Positions 31,170-40,310 are shown, counted from the first letter of the stretch. The stretch: 55,048 nt of DNA from Parvibaculum sp. (GCA_030649335.1 JAUSLL010000037.1:1-55048); one strand, 5' to 3'. The notes: generated from the letters alone by a model not told the origin. Made by a program: numbers and translations.

Positions 31170-32441
31170 TTACCCCAGCGCCTTGTCCAGCGCCTTGGTA
31201 ATATCCGCCACATCCTCAATCCCGATCGACAGGCGCACCACATCGGGTCCAGCGCCCGCTGCAATCTTTTGCTCGTCGGTCAGCTGCCGGTGTGTTGTTG
31301 ACGCGGGATGAATGACTAGGCTGCGTGTATCGCCGAGATTGGCGAGATGGCTCAGCAGCTCAATCGTATTGACAAGTTTCTTGCCTGCCTCATAGCCGCC
31401 TTTGACGCCGAAGGTCAGCAGCGCGCCCGCACCCTTGGGTGCGTATTTCTGTTGCAGTTTGTGGGACGGATCATCGGCAAGGCCTGAGTAAGACACCCAG
31501 CTCACTTTCGGGTGGTTCTTCAGGAAGGTCGCCACCGTCAGTGCATTGTCGCAATGGCGCTGCATGCGCAGCGGCAAAGTCTCGATGCCGGTGATGATCA
31601 TGAAGGCGTTGAAGGGTGAGATGGCGGGGCCGAGGTCGCGCAGGCCCAGCACACGGCAGGCGATGGCGAAGGAGATTGCGCCGAATGTCTCGAAAATCTT
31701 CAGGCCGTTGTAGGAGCCCGTCGGCTCTGTCAGCGTCGGAAACTTGCCGCCTTTTGACCAATCGAATTTGCCTGCGTCCACAATCACGCCGCCCATCGAA
31801 TTGCCGTGGCCGCCGAGAAACTTCGTCGCCGAATGGATGACAATATCCGCGCCATGTTCAATCGGACGGATCAGGTAGGGCGAGGCAAGTGTGTTGTCCA
31901 CGATCAGCGGCACGCCCGCTTCGTGCGCAATAGCGGCAATGGCGGCAATGTCCATGACGCGGCCGCTGGGGTTCGCCATGCTTTCAATGAAGACCGCTTT
32001 GGTCTTCGGTCCGATGGCTTTCTTGATGGTCGCCGGATCCGTCGCATCGGCCCAATCGACATGCCAGTCGAATTTTTTGAACGAATGCGAAAACTGCGTG
32101 ATCGAACCGCCGTAAAGCTGCGTCGCTGCAACAAAATGATCGCCGGGGCTCATCAGTGTGTGAAAGGCAATCATCTGTGCCGCATGGCCGGAGGCAACAG
32201 CAAGAGCGGCCACGCCACCTTCGAGTGCTGCCACGCGTTCTTCTAGCACAGCGGTCGTCGGGTTGGTGATGCGCGTATAGATATTGCCGAAGGCTTCGAG
32301 GCCGAAGAGCGAGGCTGCATGGTCCGCATCATCGAATACAAATGATGTGGTCTGATAGATCGGCGTCGTGCGCGCGCCTGTTGTCGGGTCGGGTTTGGCA
32401 CCGGCATGAACGGCGAGCGTATTAAAATTATAGTCAGACAT
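31170..32441 (-). CDS. metY: O-acetylhomoserine sulfhydrylase
   Basis: This 423-residue PLP enzyme makes homocysteine from O-acetylhomoserine and sulfide. The family signature is clear: FNTLAVHAGAKPDPTTGART at the start, TTPIYQTTSFVF, YTRITNPT, ALEGG..ALAVASG, the DNTLASPYL block and the PLP lysine in IHSATKFLGGHG, then VNTIELLSHLANLGDTRSLV and HPASTTH. Length about 425 favours MetY over MetZ/MetB types. It follows the CoA-binding gene by 7 bases in the same operon. No SAM riboswitch is visible upstream. Confidence 0.92.
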   Translation of the reverse strand: MSDYNFNTLAVHAGAKPDPTTGARTTPIYQTTSFVFDDADHAASLFGLEAFGNIYTRITNPTTAVLEERVAALEGGVAALAVASGHAAQMIAFHTLMSPGDHFVAATQLYGGSITQFSHSFKKFDWHVDWADATDPATIKKAIGPKTKAVFIESMANPSGRVMDIAAIAAIAHEAGVPLIVDNTLASPYLIRPIEHGADIVIHSATKFLGGHGNSMGGVIVDAGKFDWSKGGKFPTLTEPTGSYNGLKIFETFGAISFAIACRVLGLRDLGPAISPFNAFMIITGIETLPLRMQRHCDNALTVATFLKNHPKVSWVSYSGLADDPSHKLQQKYAPKGAGALLTFGVKGGYEAGKKLVNTIELLSHLANLGDTRSLVIHPASTTHRQLTDEQKIAAGAGPDVVRLSIGIEDVADITKALDKALG

Positions 32442-32448
32442 ATTGGCC

Positions 32449-32880
32449 TCAGCGAAAGAGTTGCGGAATTTCGATTTTCGGACAGCGGTTCATTACCACT
32501 TTCAGCCCGGCTTTTTCGGCGCGCGCGGCGCCGTCTTCATTGGTGACGCCCAGTTGCATCCAGATATATTTCGCGCCGATGGCAATGGCTTCGTCACACA
32601 CAGGGCCGGCGGCGGCTGAATTGCGAAACACGTCGACCAGATCAATCTTGTCGGGAATGTCCTTCAGTGTCGCGTAAACCGTTTCGCCCAGCAGTTGCTG
32701 TCCCGCAAGACCGGGATTGACCGGAATGACGCGATAGCCGCGCTTCTGCATATATTGCATCACTTCATTGCTGTCGCGGGCCGTGTTGGCGCTCGCGCCG
32801 ACAAGCGCGATGGTTTTTGTGACAGTCAGAATTTCTTTGAGAAATTCCGGGCTGTAGCGCAGATGTTCCAGTGGTTTCAT
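32449..32880 (-). CDS. CoA-binding domain protein (YccU-like)
   Basis: This 143-residue single Rossmann domain shows KTIALVGASANTARDSNEVM, then GYRVIPVNPGLAGQQLLGET, IDLVDVFRNS and KYIWMQLGV, the CoA_binding_2 pattern. The cellular role of these proteins is not established. It stands between enoyl-CoA hydratase (upstream, 19-base gap) and metY, an arrangement seen in related alphaproteobacteria. Confidence 0.88.
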   Translation of the reverse strand: MKPLEHLRYSPEFLKEILTVTKTIALVGASANTARDSNEVMQYMQKRGYRVIPVNPGLAGQQLLGETVYATLKDIPDKIDLVDVFRNSAAAGPVCDEAIAIGAKYIWMQLGVTNEDGAARAEKAGLKVVMNRCPKIEIPQLFR

Positions 32881-32899
32881 CTGTCGTTTCCCCTACTTT

Positions 32900-33721
32900 T
32901 TATTTATCTTCCCAAACTGGGTGACGTTTTTCGATGAAGGCCCCGATGCCTTCTTCCGCGTCGCGCGCCAGCATGTTTTTCACCATCACGTCGCTGGCAA
33001 AATCATAGGCCTCATCGAGCGGCTTTTCGAGTTGCTCATAGAAAGCCTGTTTGCCGATGGCGAGCGTCAGCGATGATTTGCCTGCGATCTTTTCGGCAAG
33101 CTCAGTTGTGGCGCGGGCAAGATCGTCATGCGGCACCACATGATTGATGAGGCCCATATCAGCGGCGCGGGCCGCGTCGATCATGTCGCCGGTCAACAGC
33201 ATTTCCATCGCGTGTTTGCGCGAGACATTGCGCGACAGTGCGACCATGGGTGTTGAGCAGAAGAGACCGATATTGACACCGGGTGTCGCAAAGCGTGTGC
33301 CTTCGGCAGCGATGGCGAGATCGCAGCTCGCCACAAGCTGGCAACCGGCGGCGGTGGCAATGCCATGCACTTGCGCGATGACAGGTTTCGGCAACATCAC
33401 GATCTGCTGCATCATGGCGCTGCACTGGCGCATGATTTTTTGATAATAGGCGCGGCCGCAGTCCGCGTCGCTGCGTCGGGCGGTGAGTTCTTTGAGGTCA
33501 TGGCCGGACGAGAAGGCCGGACCATTGGCGGCGATGATGACCGCGCGCACGGATTTGTTGGTGGCTACGTCGCTCAGGGCGGCTGAGAGCGCGCTCATCA
33601 GCCCTTCCGACAGGCAGTTGCGCTGCGCCGGACGGTTGAGCGTCAGGGTCGAGACGCCATTCTGGTCATTGCGTAAGACCAGTAGTTCGGCGGTATCCGG
33701 CTGTTCGGCGGCTTTGCTCAT
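32900..33721 (-). CDS. Enoyl-CoA hydratase/isomerase family protein
   Basis: This 273-residue crotonase-fold enzyme has the CoA-binding AFSSGHDLKEL segment, the oxyanion-hole block PVIAQVHGIATAAGCQLVASCDLAIA (split around 113-138) and FATPGVNIGLFCSTPM. The usual second Glu of hydratases is replaced in this region (GLFCSTPM), so it may not be a classical hydratase; many paralogues act as isomerases or hydrolases. A strong GGAGGAG precedes the ATG. It starts the operon with the CoA-binding gene and metY. Confidence 0.85.
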   Translation of the reverse strand: MSKAAEQPDTAELLVLRNDQNGVSTLTLNRPAQRNCLSEGLMSALSAALSDVATNKSVRAVIIAANGPAFSSGHDLKELTARRSDADCGRAYYQKIMRQCSAMMQQIVMLPKPVIAQVHGIATAAGCQLVASCDLAIAAEGTRFATPGVNIGLFCSTPMVALSRNVSRKHAMEMLLTGDMIDAARAADMGLINHVVPHDDLARATTELAEKIAGKSSLTLAIGKQAFYEQLEKPLDEAYDFASDVMVKNMLARDAEEGIGAFIEKRHPVWEDK

Positions 33722-33806
33722 TCGTGTCTCCTCCCGTCGCGTCCTTTGGCCTTACCGGCTCTCTTCTTGGGCGTTTCGAGCATCATAAACACAGAAACCG
33801 GTAAAG

Positions 33807-34361
33807 TCAGGGCCGAATGGTCTTGCGGGCTTTACGATAAAGAACATGGGATTTCAGCGCGTCGCCGTCTGCAAGGCGTGGATGCTCGAAATCATCGGCC
33901 TTGTCGCGTGTCATGCCGATACGCTGCATCACGGCTTGCGAGCGCTTGTTGGCGGGCACGGTCAGCGAGACGATCTCATCAAGATCGAGCGTGTCGAAGC
34001 CGAAGGCGAGGGCGGCCCGTGCCGCTTCGCTTGCATAGCCCTTGCCCCAATGGGCGCGCGTCAGTCGCCAACCGACTTCCACTGCGGGCGCAAAAGGCAT
34101 GTCGGAGCCGACGCGGATAAGGCCGGTGAAACCAATGAACGGGTCGATGCCCGGAATTTCCAGCGCCCAAAAGCCGAACCCGTTGACCTCGATATAGGCT
34201 TTGAGTTTGGCAGCCTCCGCGTCGCTCTTTTCGCGCGCCGTGTTGGGCAGCAGATATTGCATGACTTTCGGGTCAGCGCTCATCGCCGCAAAGCCGTCAA
34301 AGTCGTCATTGCGCCAGGGGCGCAGGATCAGCCGGTCGGTCTTCAGCGTAACGGGTTTCAT
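33807..34361 (-). CDS. GNAT acetyltransferase, RimJ/RimL type
   Basis: This 184-residue protein starts MKPVTLKTDRLILRPWRNDD with GGAGGAT upstream, so the longer frame to 34439 is not used. TERLILR-type start, VEVGWRLTRAHWGKGYASEA (cofactor loop with G-K-G-Y-A) and NKRSQAVMQRIGM are classical. It acetylates an unknown amine or protein N-terminus. Its intact cofactor loop contrasts with the degenerate loops of the six-copy array nearby. Confidence 0.9.
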   Translation of the reverse strand: MKPVTLKTDRLILRPWRNDDFDGFAAMSADPKVMQYLLPNTAREKSDAEAAKLKAYIEVNGFGFWALEIPGIDPFIGFTGLIRVGSDMPFAPAVEVGWRLTRAHWGKGYASEAARAALAFGFDTLDLDEIVSLTVPANKRSQAVMQRIGMTRDKADDFEHPRLADGDALKSHVLYRKARKTIRP

Positions 34362-34448
34362 GGCGCGGTGATCCTCCGGTCGGGGGTGACAAACGAAAAC
34401 GGCATGGACTGAATTGCCATGCCGCTCCGCTAGTCGCAACGATAAAAC

Positions 34449-35498
34449 TCAGAACGTCGGTTTAATCACCACCGACCAGTCGCGCGTTGTGCCGGGAAAG
34501 CGTTCGGTGTTCTGGCCGTTCATCCAATTGGGATAATGCGGCGTCGGCTGGCTCACGGCGTCGATGGCGGCGAGGTCTTCCGGTGTCAGTTTCACGTCCA
34601 CTGCGCCCAGATTGTCTTTGAGCTGTGCCTCATTTTTGACGCCGATGATGACAGTCGTCACATAAGACTTGTGCAACTGCCAGCCGAGCGCGACCTGCGC
34701 GACCGTCACGCCATGCTTCTGCGCGATACCCTGCAGCACGTCGATCACGTCGTAGGCCAGATCGACATCAACAGGCGGAAAGTTGAACTGTGTGCGGCGT
34801 CCTTCATTGGCGCGGCTGTTGCGTGAGAATTTGCCTGAGAGCACACCGCCTGCGAGCGGGCTCCATGTCATCAGGCCCACATTTTGGTCTTCCAGCAGGG
34901 GCACGATTTCATGCTCAAGATCGCGGCCCACGAGCGAATAGTAAGCCTGCAACGTGGCAAATTTCTCAAAACCTTCTTTGGCCGAAACGCCGAGGCCTTT
35001 CATGATTTGCCATGCGGCCCAATTAGACGTGCCGATATAACGCACTTTGCCGGAGCGAACGAGATCGTCCATGGCGCGCAGGGATTCTTCCATCGGCGTC
35101 ACAGAGTCGAAGCCGTGGAACTGGTAGAGATCGATGTAATCCGTCCCGAGACGTTTCAGACTGTCTTCAACTTGCTGGTTGATGGCGGTGCGCGAAATGC
35201 CGACCTGATTGGCGCCCTTGCCCATACGACCGTGCACTTTGGTGGCGAGGATCACGTCCTTGCGTTTTGCGCCCAGTGCCTTGCCGGTGATGATTTCGCT
35301 TTCACCGACGGCATAGACATTCGCCGTATCGACAAAGTTGATACCTGCGTCCAGTGCTTGTCCGACAAGTGTGTCGGCGCCTTTCTGGTCAATCCCGCCC
35401 AGCACGCCATAAAGGCCGCCGGAGCCGCCGAAGGTCATGGTGCCGAGGCAGAGACGTGAAACGAATGTGCCGGTGTGGCCGAGCTGTTGATATTGCAT
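34449..35498 (-). CDS. Aldo/keto reductase
   Basis: This 349-residue NADPH-dependent oxidoreductase begins MQYQQLGHTGTFVSRLCLGT at ATG 35498 with AGGAAA upstream. The Asp-Tyr pair is in DTANVYAVGESE, the Lys in ATKVHGRMG, the His in LYQFHGFDSVTPMEE, and the cofactor part in IIGVKNEAQLKDNL. It lies 34 bases downstream of a TetR gene on the same strand, so it is probably regulated by it. Substrate unknown. Confidence 0.92.
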   Translation of the reverse strand: MQYQQLGHTGTFVSRLCLGTMTFGGSGGLYGVLGGIDQKGADTLVGQALDAGINFVDTANVYAVGESEIITGKALGAKRKDVILATKVHGRMGKGANQVGISRTAINQQVEDSLKRLGTDYIDLYQFHGFDSVTPMEESLRAMDDLVRSGKVRYIGTSNWAAWQIMKGLGVSAKEGFEKFATLQAYYSLVGRDLEHEIVPLLEDQNVGLMTWSPLAGGVLSGKFSRNSRANEGRRTQFNFPPVDVDLAYDVIDVLQGIAQKHGVTVAQVALGWQLHKSYVTTVIIGVKNEAQLKDNLGAVDVKLTPEDLAAIDAVSQPTPHYPNWMNGQNTERFPGTTRDWSVVIKPTF

Positions 35499-35532
35499 GA
35501 CGCGTTTCCTGTTTGCTTTGAAGGTTTGAGGA

Positions 35533-36123
35533 CTAAAGGGCGATGGCGTCCCAACAGGCGCTGCGCACGCTGTCGAGATCATGTTTTGTGAGTGTGGTGA
35601 GGCCTGCGGTCACGCGGCGCACCAAAGCGTTGAGCGGGCCGGAGGTGAGGGCGAAAAGGATGCTCGGTGACAGAGGCTTGAACAGGCCTTCGCTGTAGCC
35701 ATCCTCAAAAAATTTGGCGAGTTCGGGCGGGGCGACGGCGTGAATGGCCGCAGCGGCGTCTTTCAGGAAGGGCGAGAAGGCATATTGTTCGGTGAAGACG
35801 AACTGGCGCGGATGGCTCAGGCAATAGTCATAGGTGTTGATCCAGATGAGATCGAAGCGCTCGCGAACAGAGAGCCCGTCGCTGTAGCCCTTCAGCATGG
35901 CGTCATAGCGTTCCGTCTTCATATCCAGATAGAGCGCATGGATCAGCTCTTCCTTGCCCGCGAAATGCCGGTAGATCGTGCCGACAGGCAGGTCCGCCTG
36001 TTTCGCGAGTTTGGCCATCGAGGTGCCGTGGAACCCGTGATCGCTGAACAGCGTCAGCGCCGCCACCAATATCTGGCGGCGTTTGGTGGCATCTGTGGTT
36101 TTGTCTTCTGAATGAACGTTCAT
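35533..36123 (-). CDS. TetR-family regulator
   Basis: This 196-residue repressor has an N-terminal DNA-binding domain (RRQILVAALTLFSDHGFHGT, SMAKLAKQADLPVGTIYRHF, AGKEELIHALY) and a C-terminal ligand domain of the TetR_C type. The first six codons lie within a 24-bp perfect palindrome, and no Shine-Dalgarno is visible, so translation may be leaderless or start is coupled to operator occupancy. Likely controls itself and the downstream aldo/keto reductase, and possibly the divergent thioesterase-MFS pair. Confidence 0.9.
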   Translation of the reverse strand: MNVHSEDKTTDATKRRQILVAALTLFSDHGFHGTSMAKLAKQADLPVGTIYRHFAGKEELIHALYLDMKTERYDAMLKGYSDGLSVRERFDLIWINTYDYCLSHPRQFVFTEQYAFSPFLKDAAAAIHAVAPPELAKFFEDGYSEGLFKPLSPSILFALTSGPLNALVRRVTAGLTTLTKHDLDSVRSACWDAIAL

Positions 36124-36129
36124 TCAGAA
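36106..36129. promoter_or_regulatory. 24-bp palindrome, likely TetR operator
   Basis: TTCTGAATGAAC/GTTCATTCAGAA is perfectly self-complementary and covers the TetR start codon. GAATGAAC-type half sites are common for TetR regulators; autoregulation is the simplest reading. Confidence 0.82.
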
Positions 36130-36135
36130 TAGATG

Positions 36136-36163
36136 GGTGCGCTTGTCTGGGGGACAAGGGGTC
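36136..36163 (+). pseudogene. tRNA-Pro(GGG) fragment
   Basis: GGTGCGCTTGTCTGGGGGAC and the following bases resemble a tRNA-Pro from the D stem through anticodon arm (CTTGT-CTGGGGG-ACAAG) and variable loop, then break off. Bases 36145-36163 are identical to 26188-26206 at the prophage attR. It lies in the 185-base gap between TetR and thioesterase, which otherwise holds only divergent promoter space. Confidence 0.6.
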
Positions 36164-36308
36164 ATGGGGAGGAAAAGTTGGATTTTGTGAATGGCCCCTC
36201 AAATACCCGCCATGCGCGGGCTGACTCATCCTCCCCAACACTTTCATATTGGCTCAGCGCCTGCCGCCTGCCATGTAGAGGGCCCAACATAATCTGCAGA
36301 GTCCCTCC

Positions 36309-36734
36309 ATGCCTGAACCCATCATGACCGCTGCCGAAGTCGGGGCTTATCTCGACGACGTGTTCCCTCAGGTGCGCGAAGGATCAACCATCATCGAGGC
36401 CGTCGGCCCCATGACGGCCACCTTGCGGCTGCCGTTCATGGAGCGGAACCTGCGCCCCGGCGGCACATTGTCCGGTCCGTCCATGATGGCGCTCGCTGAC
36501 TATGCGATGTACGCCGTCATCCTTGCCCACATCGGCAAGGTGGCGCTTGCCGTCACGACCAATCTCAATATCAATTTTTTGCGCAAGCCTGAGCCCGCCG
36601 ACATTGTGGCCGAGGCACGCCTGTTGAAACTCGGGCGGCGGCTTGCGGTCGGTGAGGTCACGATCACGCAAGCCGGTCTCGATGGTCCCGTCGCGCATGT
36701 CACCTCCACCTATTCAATCCCACCCAGAAATTGA
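36309..36734 (+). CDS. PaaI-like hotdog thioesterase
   Basis: This 141-residue hotdog-fold protein shows the PaaI pattern: LRPGGTLSGPSMMALADYAM (active segment), VALAVTTNLNINFLRKPEPA and VAEARLLKLGRRLAVGEVTI. It hydrolyses acyl- or aryl-CoA esters. It overlaps the MFS gene start (TTGATG), so the two form an operon. Related genomes keep this gene upstream of rplM. Confidence 0.9.
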   Translation: MPEPIMTAAEVGAYLDDVFPQVREGSTIIEAVGPMTATLRLPFMERNLRPGGTLSGPSMMALADYAMYAVILAHIGKVALAVTTNLNINFLRKPEPADIVAEARLLKLGRRLAVGEVTITQAGLDGPVAHVTSTYSIPPRN

Positions 36735-38128
36735 TGCTGCCTCAAAGAGACAAAACCATTCATCCGGACGGGGTGCCGCCCGCGCGCCGTTTCATGGCCA
36801 TGCTCACCATCGGCCTCGGCATCACCATGGCTGTGCTCGACGGGTCGGTCGCCAATATCGCGCTGCCCACCATTGCGCGGGAGCTGGGTTCCACGCCCGC
36901 GCAATCCATCTGGGTGGTCAACGCCTATCAGCTCGTCATCGTTGTTTCACTACTGGCGCTGTCATCGCTGGGTGAAATCATCGGCTATGCGCGCATCTAT
37001 TATGTCGGGCTGGTGATCTTCGGCGTTGCGTCCTTCGCTTGCGCCGTGTCGGATTCCCTGACCGCACTTGTGATCGCACGTGTCCTGCAAGGGGTAGGGG
37101 CCTCCTGTATCATGAGCGTCAATGCAGCGCTGGTGCGCTTCATCTATCCGCGCGCAATGCTCGGGCGAGGCATCGGTTTCATCGCGCTTGTTGTGGCCAT
37201 GGCGGCAGCATCAGGGCCGACCATTGCGGCGGGCATTCTGTCTGTCGCCTCATGGCACTGGATTTTTGCCATCAACGTGCCGATCAGCATCGTCGCGGTA
37301 GCGGTCGCAGGCGCCTTGCCGCTCACCGCGCGTTCGTCGCACAAGTTTGACTGGCAGAGCGCGCTGCTCAGCGTGCTGGCCTTCGGCAGTTTCGTCATTG
37401 GTGTCGAGCAGCTTGGCCACGGGTTTCAGAACATCGTCTGGGTGGTCGCATGTTTCGCGCTCGCGCTCGTCAGCGGCACTCTGTTGGTGCGTCGCCAGCT
37501 CAATCGCTCCGCGCCCTTGTTGCCGGTCGATCTCCTGCGCATTCCCGTCTTTGCGCTCTCGATCCTCACCTCGGTCAGTTCCTTCTGCGCCCAGACGCTT
37601 GCCTTCGTCAGCTTGCCGTTCTTCTTTCAGGGGGTGTTGCAGCGGGGCGAGGTGGAGACCGGCCTGCTGATGACGCCTTGGCCTTTGGCTTTGGTTTTTG
37701 TTGCGCCGCTCGCGGGGCGGCTTGCCGATCGCTATCCGGCGGGGCTTTTGGGCGGCATCGGGCTAGCGGTCTTTGCCGGGGGCCTTGCGTCCCTTGCCAT
37801 GCTGCCGGCTGACCCGACTTCGCTCGATATTGCCTGGCGGATGCTGATGGCCGGCGCGGGCTTTGGCCTCTTCCAGTCGCCCAACAATCGCACGATGCTT
37901 GCCGCCGCGCCGCCGGAGCGGACAGGCGGGGCCAGCGGCATGTTGGGAACCGCGCGCCTCACCGGCCAGACGCTGGGGGCGGCTCTTGTGGCCATGATTT
38001 TCAATTTGGCAGGGGGGGCGGAAGGCTCTCAGATGACACTCACTCTGGCGGCGGGTCTTGCCCTTCTCGGCATGGTCCTGAGCCTCATCCGCCTCACGCC
38101 TCGCGGCAAAGGGCCGGTATCGGCCTGA
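36734..38128 (+). CDS. MFS exporter, DHA2 type
   Basis: This 464-residue membrane protein has about 14 spans and the DHA2 motif MAVLDGSVANIALPTIAREL in the first span. The segment VLQGVGASCIMSVNAALVRF with the following Pro-Arg and the motif C-like GPTIAAGILSVASWHWIFAI are typical of drug and small-molecule exporters. Start is ATG 36734, coupled to the thioesterase stop. Substrate unknown; the nearby TetR may control it. Confidence 0.9.
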   Translation: MLPQRDKTIHPDGVPPARRFMAMLTIGLGITMAVLDGSVANIALPTIARELGSTPAQSIWVVNAYQLVIVVSLLALSSLGEIIGYARIYYVGLVIFGVASFACAVSDSLTALVIARVLQGVGASCIMSVNAALVRFIYPRAMLGRGIGFIALVVAMAAASGPTIAAGILSVASWHWIFAINVPISIVAVAVAGALPLTARSSHKFDWQSALLSVLAFGSFVIGVEQLGHGFQNIVWVVACFALALVSGTLLVRRQLNRSAPLLPVDLLRIPVFALSILTSVSSFCAQTLAFVSLPFFFQGVLQRGEVETGLLMTPWPLALVFVAPLAGRLADRYPAGLLGGIGLAVFAGGLASLAMLPADPTSLDIAWRMLMAGAGFGLFQSPNNRTMLAAAPPERTGGASGMLGTARLTGQTLGAALVAMIFNLAGGAEGSQMTLTLAAGLALLGMVLSLIRLTPRGKGPVSA

Positions 38129-38195
38129 ATTTTGCGGTAACATAATACCGCGTCCCTAAAGTACCGTTATAACAGGCTTTTTCTTGCCTTTAGCG

Positions 38196-38224
38196 TTGAC
38201 AGAATGCGCGCCCTGCCTTAGACA
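38196..38224 (+). promoter_or_regulatory. Sigma-70-type promoter of rplM-rpsI
   Basis: TTGACA (38196-38201), a 17-base spacer and TAGACA (38219-38224) lie 44 bases before the rplM start. Confidence 0.75.
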
Positions 38225-38267
38225 CGCGCCAACTCTGGACCTCTGACTTTTTATTGGGACGTTTCGC

Positions 38268-38732
38268 ATGACCACCTATACCGCGAAAGCCGCCGAGATC
38301 GAAAAGAAGTGGATTGTGATCGACGCCGAAGGCGTCGTGGTTGGCCGCCTTGCGTCGTTCATCGCGAACCGACTGCGTGGCAAGCATAAGCCGACGTTCA
38401 CACCGCATATGGACGACGGCGACCACGTGATTGTTGTCAACGCAGGCAAAGTTGCCTTCACTGGCAAGAAATACGACGACAAGCGCTACTACCGCCACAC
38501 CGGTTATCCGGGCGGCATCAAAGAAACATCGCCCAAGCGTCTGCTTGAAGGCCGTTTCCCCGAGCGCGTCATCGAACTGGCCGTCAAGCGCATGATCTCG
38601 CGCGGCCCGCTCGCCCGCAAGCAGATGAGCAACCTGCACATTTACGCAGGCGCCGCTCACCCGCATGAAGCGCAGCAGCCCCAGCAAATCGACTTCGCGT
38701 CGAAGAACCGCAAGAATGTGAGGGCCGCATAA
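38268..38732 (+). CDS. rplM: Ribosomal protein L13
   Basis: This 154-residue large-subunit protein has the L13 pattern: [74 protein letters not shown] and [14 protein letters not shown]. It is cotranscribed with rpsI, whose start overlaps its stop (TAATG). Confidence 0.98.
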   Translation: MTTYTAKAAEIEKKWIVIDAEGVVVGRLASFIANRLRGKHKPTFTPHMDDGDHVIVVNAGKVAFTGKKYDDKRYYRHTGYPGGIKETSPKRLLEGRFPERVIELAVKRMISRGPLARKQMSNLHIYAGAAHPHEAQQPQQIDFASKNRKNVRAA

Positions 38733-39205
38733 TGTCCGAAATTCACACGCTCGAAGATCTCAAGGGCAGCGTCGTCGATGTTGCAGCGCCTGAACCCCGC
38801 GTTCAGAAGCTCGACAAATTCGGTCGCGCCTATGCCACAGGCAAGCGTAAGAACGCGGTCGCCCGCGTCTGGCTCAAGCCCGGTTCCGGCAAGATCCTCA
38901 TCAACGGTCGCGAGCTTGGCGTCTATTTCGCCCGCCCCGTGCTCCGCATGATCCTCAACCAGCCGCTCGTTCTCGTGGCTCGTGAGAAGCAGTTCGACAT
39001 CACCATCACCGTCGTCGGTGGCGGTCTGTCCGGCCAAGCCGGTGCCATCCGTCACGGTATCTCGCGCGCGCTGACCTATTACGAGCCCGATCTTCGTGGC
39101 GCGCTCAAAAAAGAAGGCTTCCTCACACGCGATAGCCGTGTGGTTGAACGTAAGAAATACGGCAAGGCCAAAGCCCGCCGTAGCTTCCAGTTCTCCAAGC
39201 GCTGA
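38732..39205 (+). CDS. rpsI: Ribosomal protein S9
   Basis: This 157-residue small-subunit protein has a short acidic N-terminal extension usual in alphaproteobacteria, then [39 protein letters not shown] and the basic C-terminus [11 protein letters not shown] that reaches the P-site tRNA. It ends 21 bases before a terminator. Confidence 0.98.
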   Translation: MSEIHTLEDLKGSVVDVAAPEPRVQKLDKFGRAYATGKRKNAVARVWLKPGSGKILINGRELGVYFARPVLRMILNQPLVLVAREKQFDITITVVGGGLSGQAGAIRHGISRALTYYEPDLRGALKKEGFLTRDSRVVERKKYGKAKARRSFQFSKR

Positions 39206-39226
39206 TCGTTTTTTACGGTTACGATC

Positions 39227-39259
39227 AAGGGCGCTTCGGGAAATCGAAGCGCCCTTTTT
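39227..39259 (+). terminator. Rho-independent terminator of rplM-rpsI
   Basis: A 12-bp perfect stem AAGGGCGCTTCG/CGAAGCGCCCTT with loop GGAAAT runs into TTTC. Confidence 0.92.
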
Positions 39260-39300
39260 CTATTCTGTCTTTTCTGTCTGTCTAAAGTTCGGAGCGCAAA

Positions 39301-40254
39301 ATGGTCACGAGAGTTTTCATCGACGGCGAAGTCGGCACCACGGGTCTGCAAATCCGGGCGCGTCTTGATGGCCGCAGCGATCTCGAATTCATCCGGCTGG
39401 ACGAAGCAAGCCGCAAGGAGGCCGCCGCGCGTAAAGAGGCGCTCAACGCCGCCGACATCGTGATCCTTTGCCTGCCCGATGATGCGGCCAGAGAAGCCGT
39501 GGCGCTCATCACCAATCCCGCGACGCGGGTCATCGATGCGTCCACTGCGCACCGGATCGCGCCCGGCTGGGTTTACGGCTTTCCTGAAATGGCAGCCGTC
39601 CAGCGTGAGATCATCGGCAAAGCCAAGCGGGTGACCAATCCGGGTTGCTATCCGACAGGTGCCATTGCGCTCATCCGGCCGCTCGCGCGCGCCGCGATGA
39701 TCCCGGACAACTGGCCGATCTCCATCAATGCTGTGTCGGGATATTCCGGCGGCGGCAAGGCGATGATTGCCGAGTTTGAAGACGTCGCCTCGCCGAATTA
39801 CACGAAGGATAATTTCCGTCTCTATGGTCTGGGGCTGGAGCACAAGCACGTTACCGAGATCGAGCAATATAGCCTACTCGCGCAGCGGCCTCTGTTTGCA
39901 CCCGCCATCGGCCGCTATGCGCAGGGCATGCTGGTTGAAGTGCCGCTGCACCTCAATCTGTTGCCCGGCGCGCCGTCGCTCAAAATGGTGCATGAAACCA
40001 TTGCCGCCGCTTATGAAGGCGAGCGTTTCGTCACGGTTGCCTCGCTCGAAGAATCCGCTGGCCTCAAGGGGCTTGATCCTGAAGGTCTCAACGGCACAAA
40101 CAACCTCAAGCTGTTTGTCTTCGGCAGCGGGACGCACGGTCAGGCGCGTCTTGTGGCGCTGCTCGACAATCTCGGCAAGGGCGCGTCGGGACAGGTGGTT
40201 CAGTGCATGAATATCATGATCGGCGCGGATGAAGGTTTGGGTGTGGAGCTTTAA
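39301..40254 (+). CDS. argC: N-acetyl-gamma-glutamyl-phosphate reductase
   Basis: This 317-residue NADPH enzyme carries out the third step of arginine synthesis. It has the nucleotide-binding VFIDGEVGTTGLQIRARLDG, DIVILCLPDDAAREAV, STAHRIAPGWVYGFPEM and the catalytic Cys in NPGCYPTGAIAL, then SGYSGGGKAMI and the conserved EHKHVTEIEQY. Size and sequence fit the shorter type-2 group common in alphaproteobacteria. Confidence 0.95.
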   Translation: MVTRVFIDGEVGTTGLQIRARLDGRSDLEFIRLDEASRKEAAARKEALNAADIVILCLPDDAAREAVALITNPATRVIDASTAHRIAPGWVYGFPEMAAVQREIIGKAKRVTNPGCYPTGAIALIRPLARAAMIPDNWPISINAVSGYSGGGKAMIAEFEDVASPNYTKDNFRLYGLGLEHKHVTEIEQYSLLAQRPLFAPAIGRYAQGMLVEVPLHLNLLPGAPSLKMVHETIAAAYEGERFVTVASLEESAGLKGLDPEGLNGTNNLKLFVFGSGTHGQARLVALLDNLGKGASGQVVQCMNIMIGADEGLGVEL

Positions 40255-40265
40255 TAAACGGTGTC

Positions 40266-40288
40266 GTCCCGGGACCTGGTCCCGGGAC
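40266..40288. repeat. Double GTCCCGGGAC palindrome
   Basis: Two copies of the palindrome GTCCCGGGAC lie 3 bases apart, forming an 11-bp inverted repeat between the ends of convergent argC and acr3. Probably an intergenic mobile palindrome acting as terminator. Confidence 0.75.
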
Positions 40289-40310
40289 CCATCTCACCAT
40301 GCATTTTGTT

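Noticed and set aside
30635..31264. 209-codon minus-strand frame over the ctaA end
   Set aside because: Antisense to ctaA and runs through the palindromic repeat.
32442..32448. SAM riboswitch before metY
   Set aside because: Only seven bases separate metY from the upstream gene, so there is no room; none seen before the operon start.
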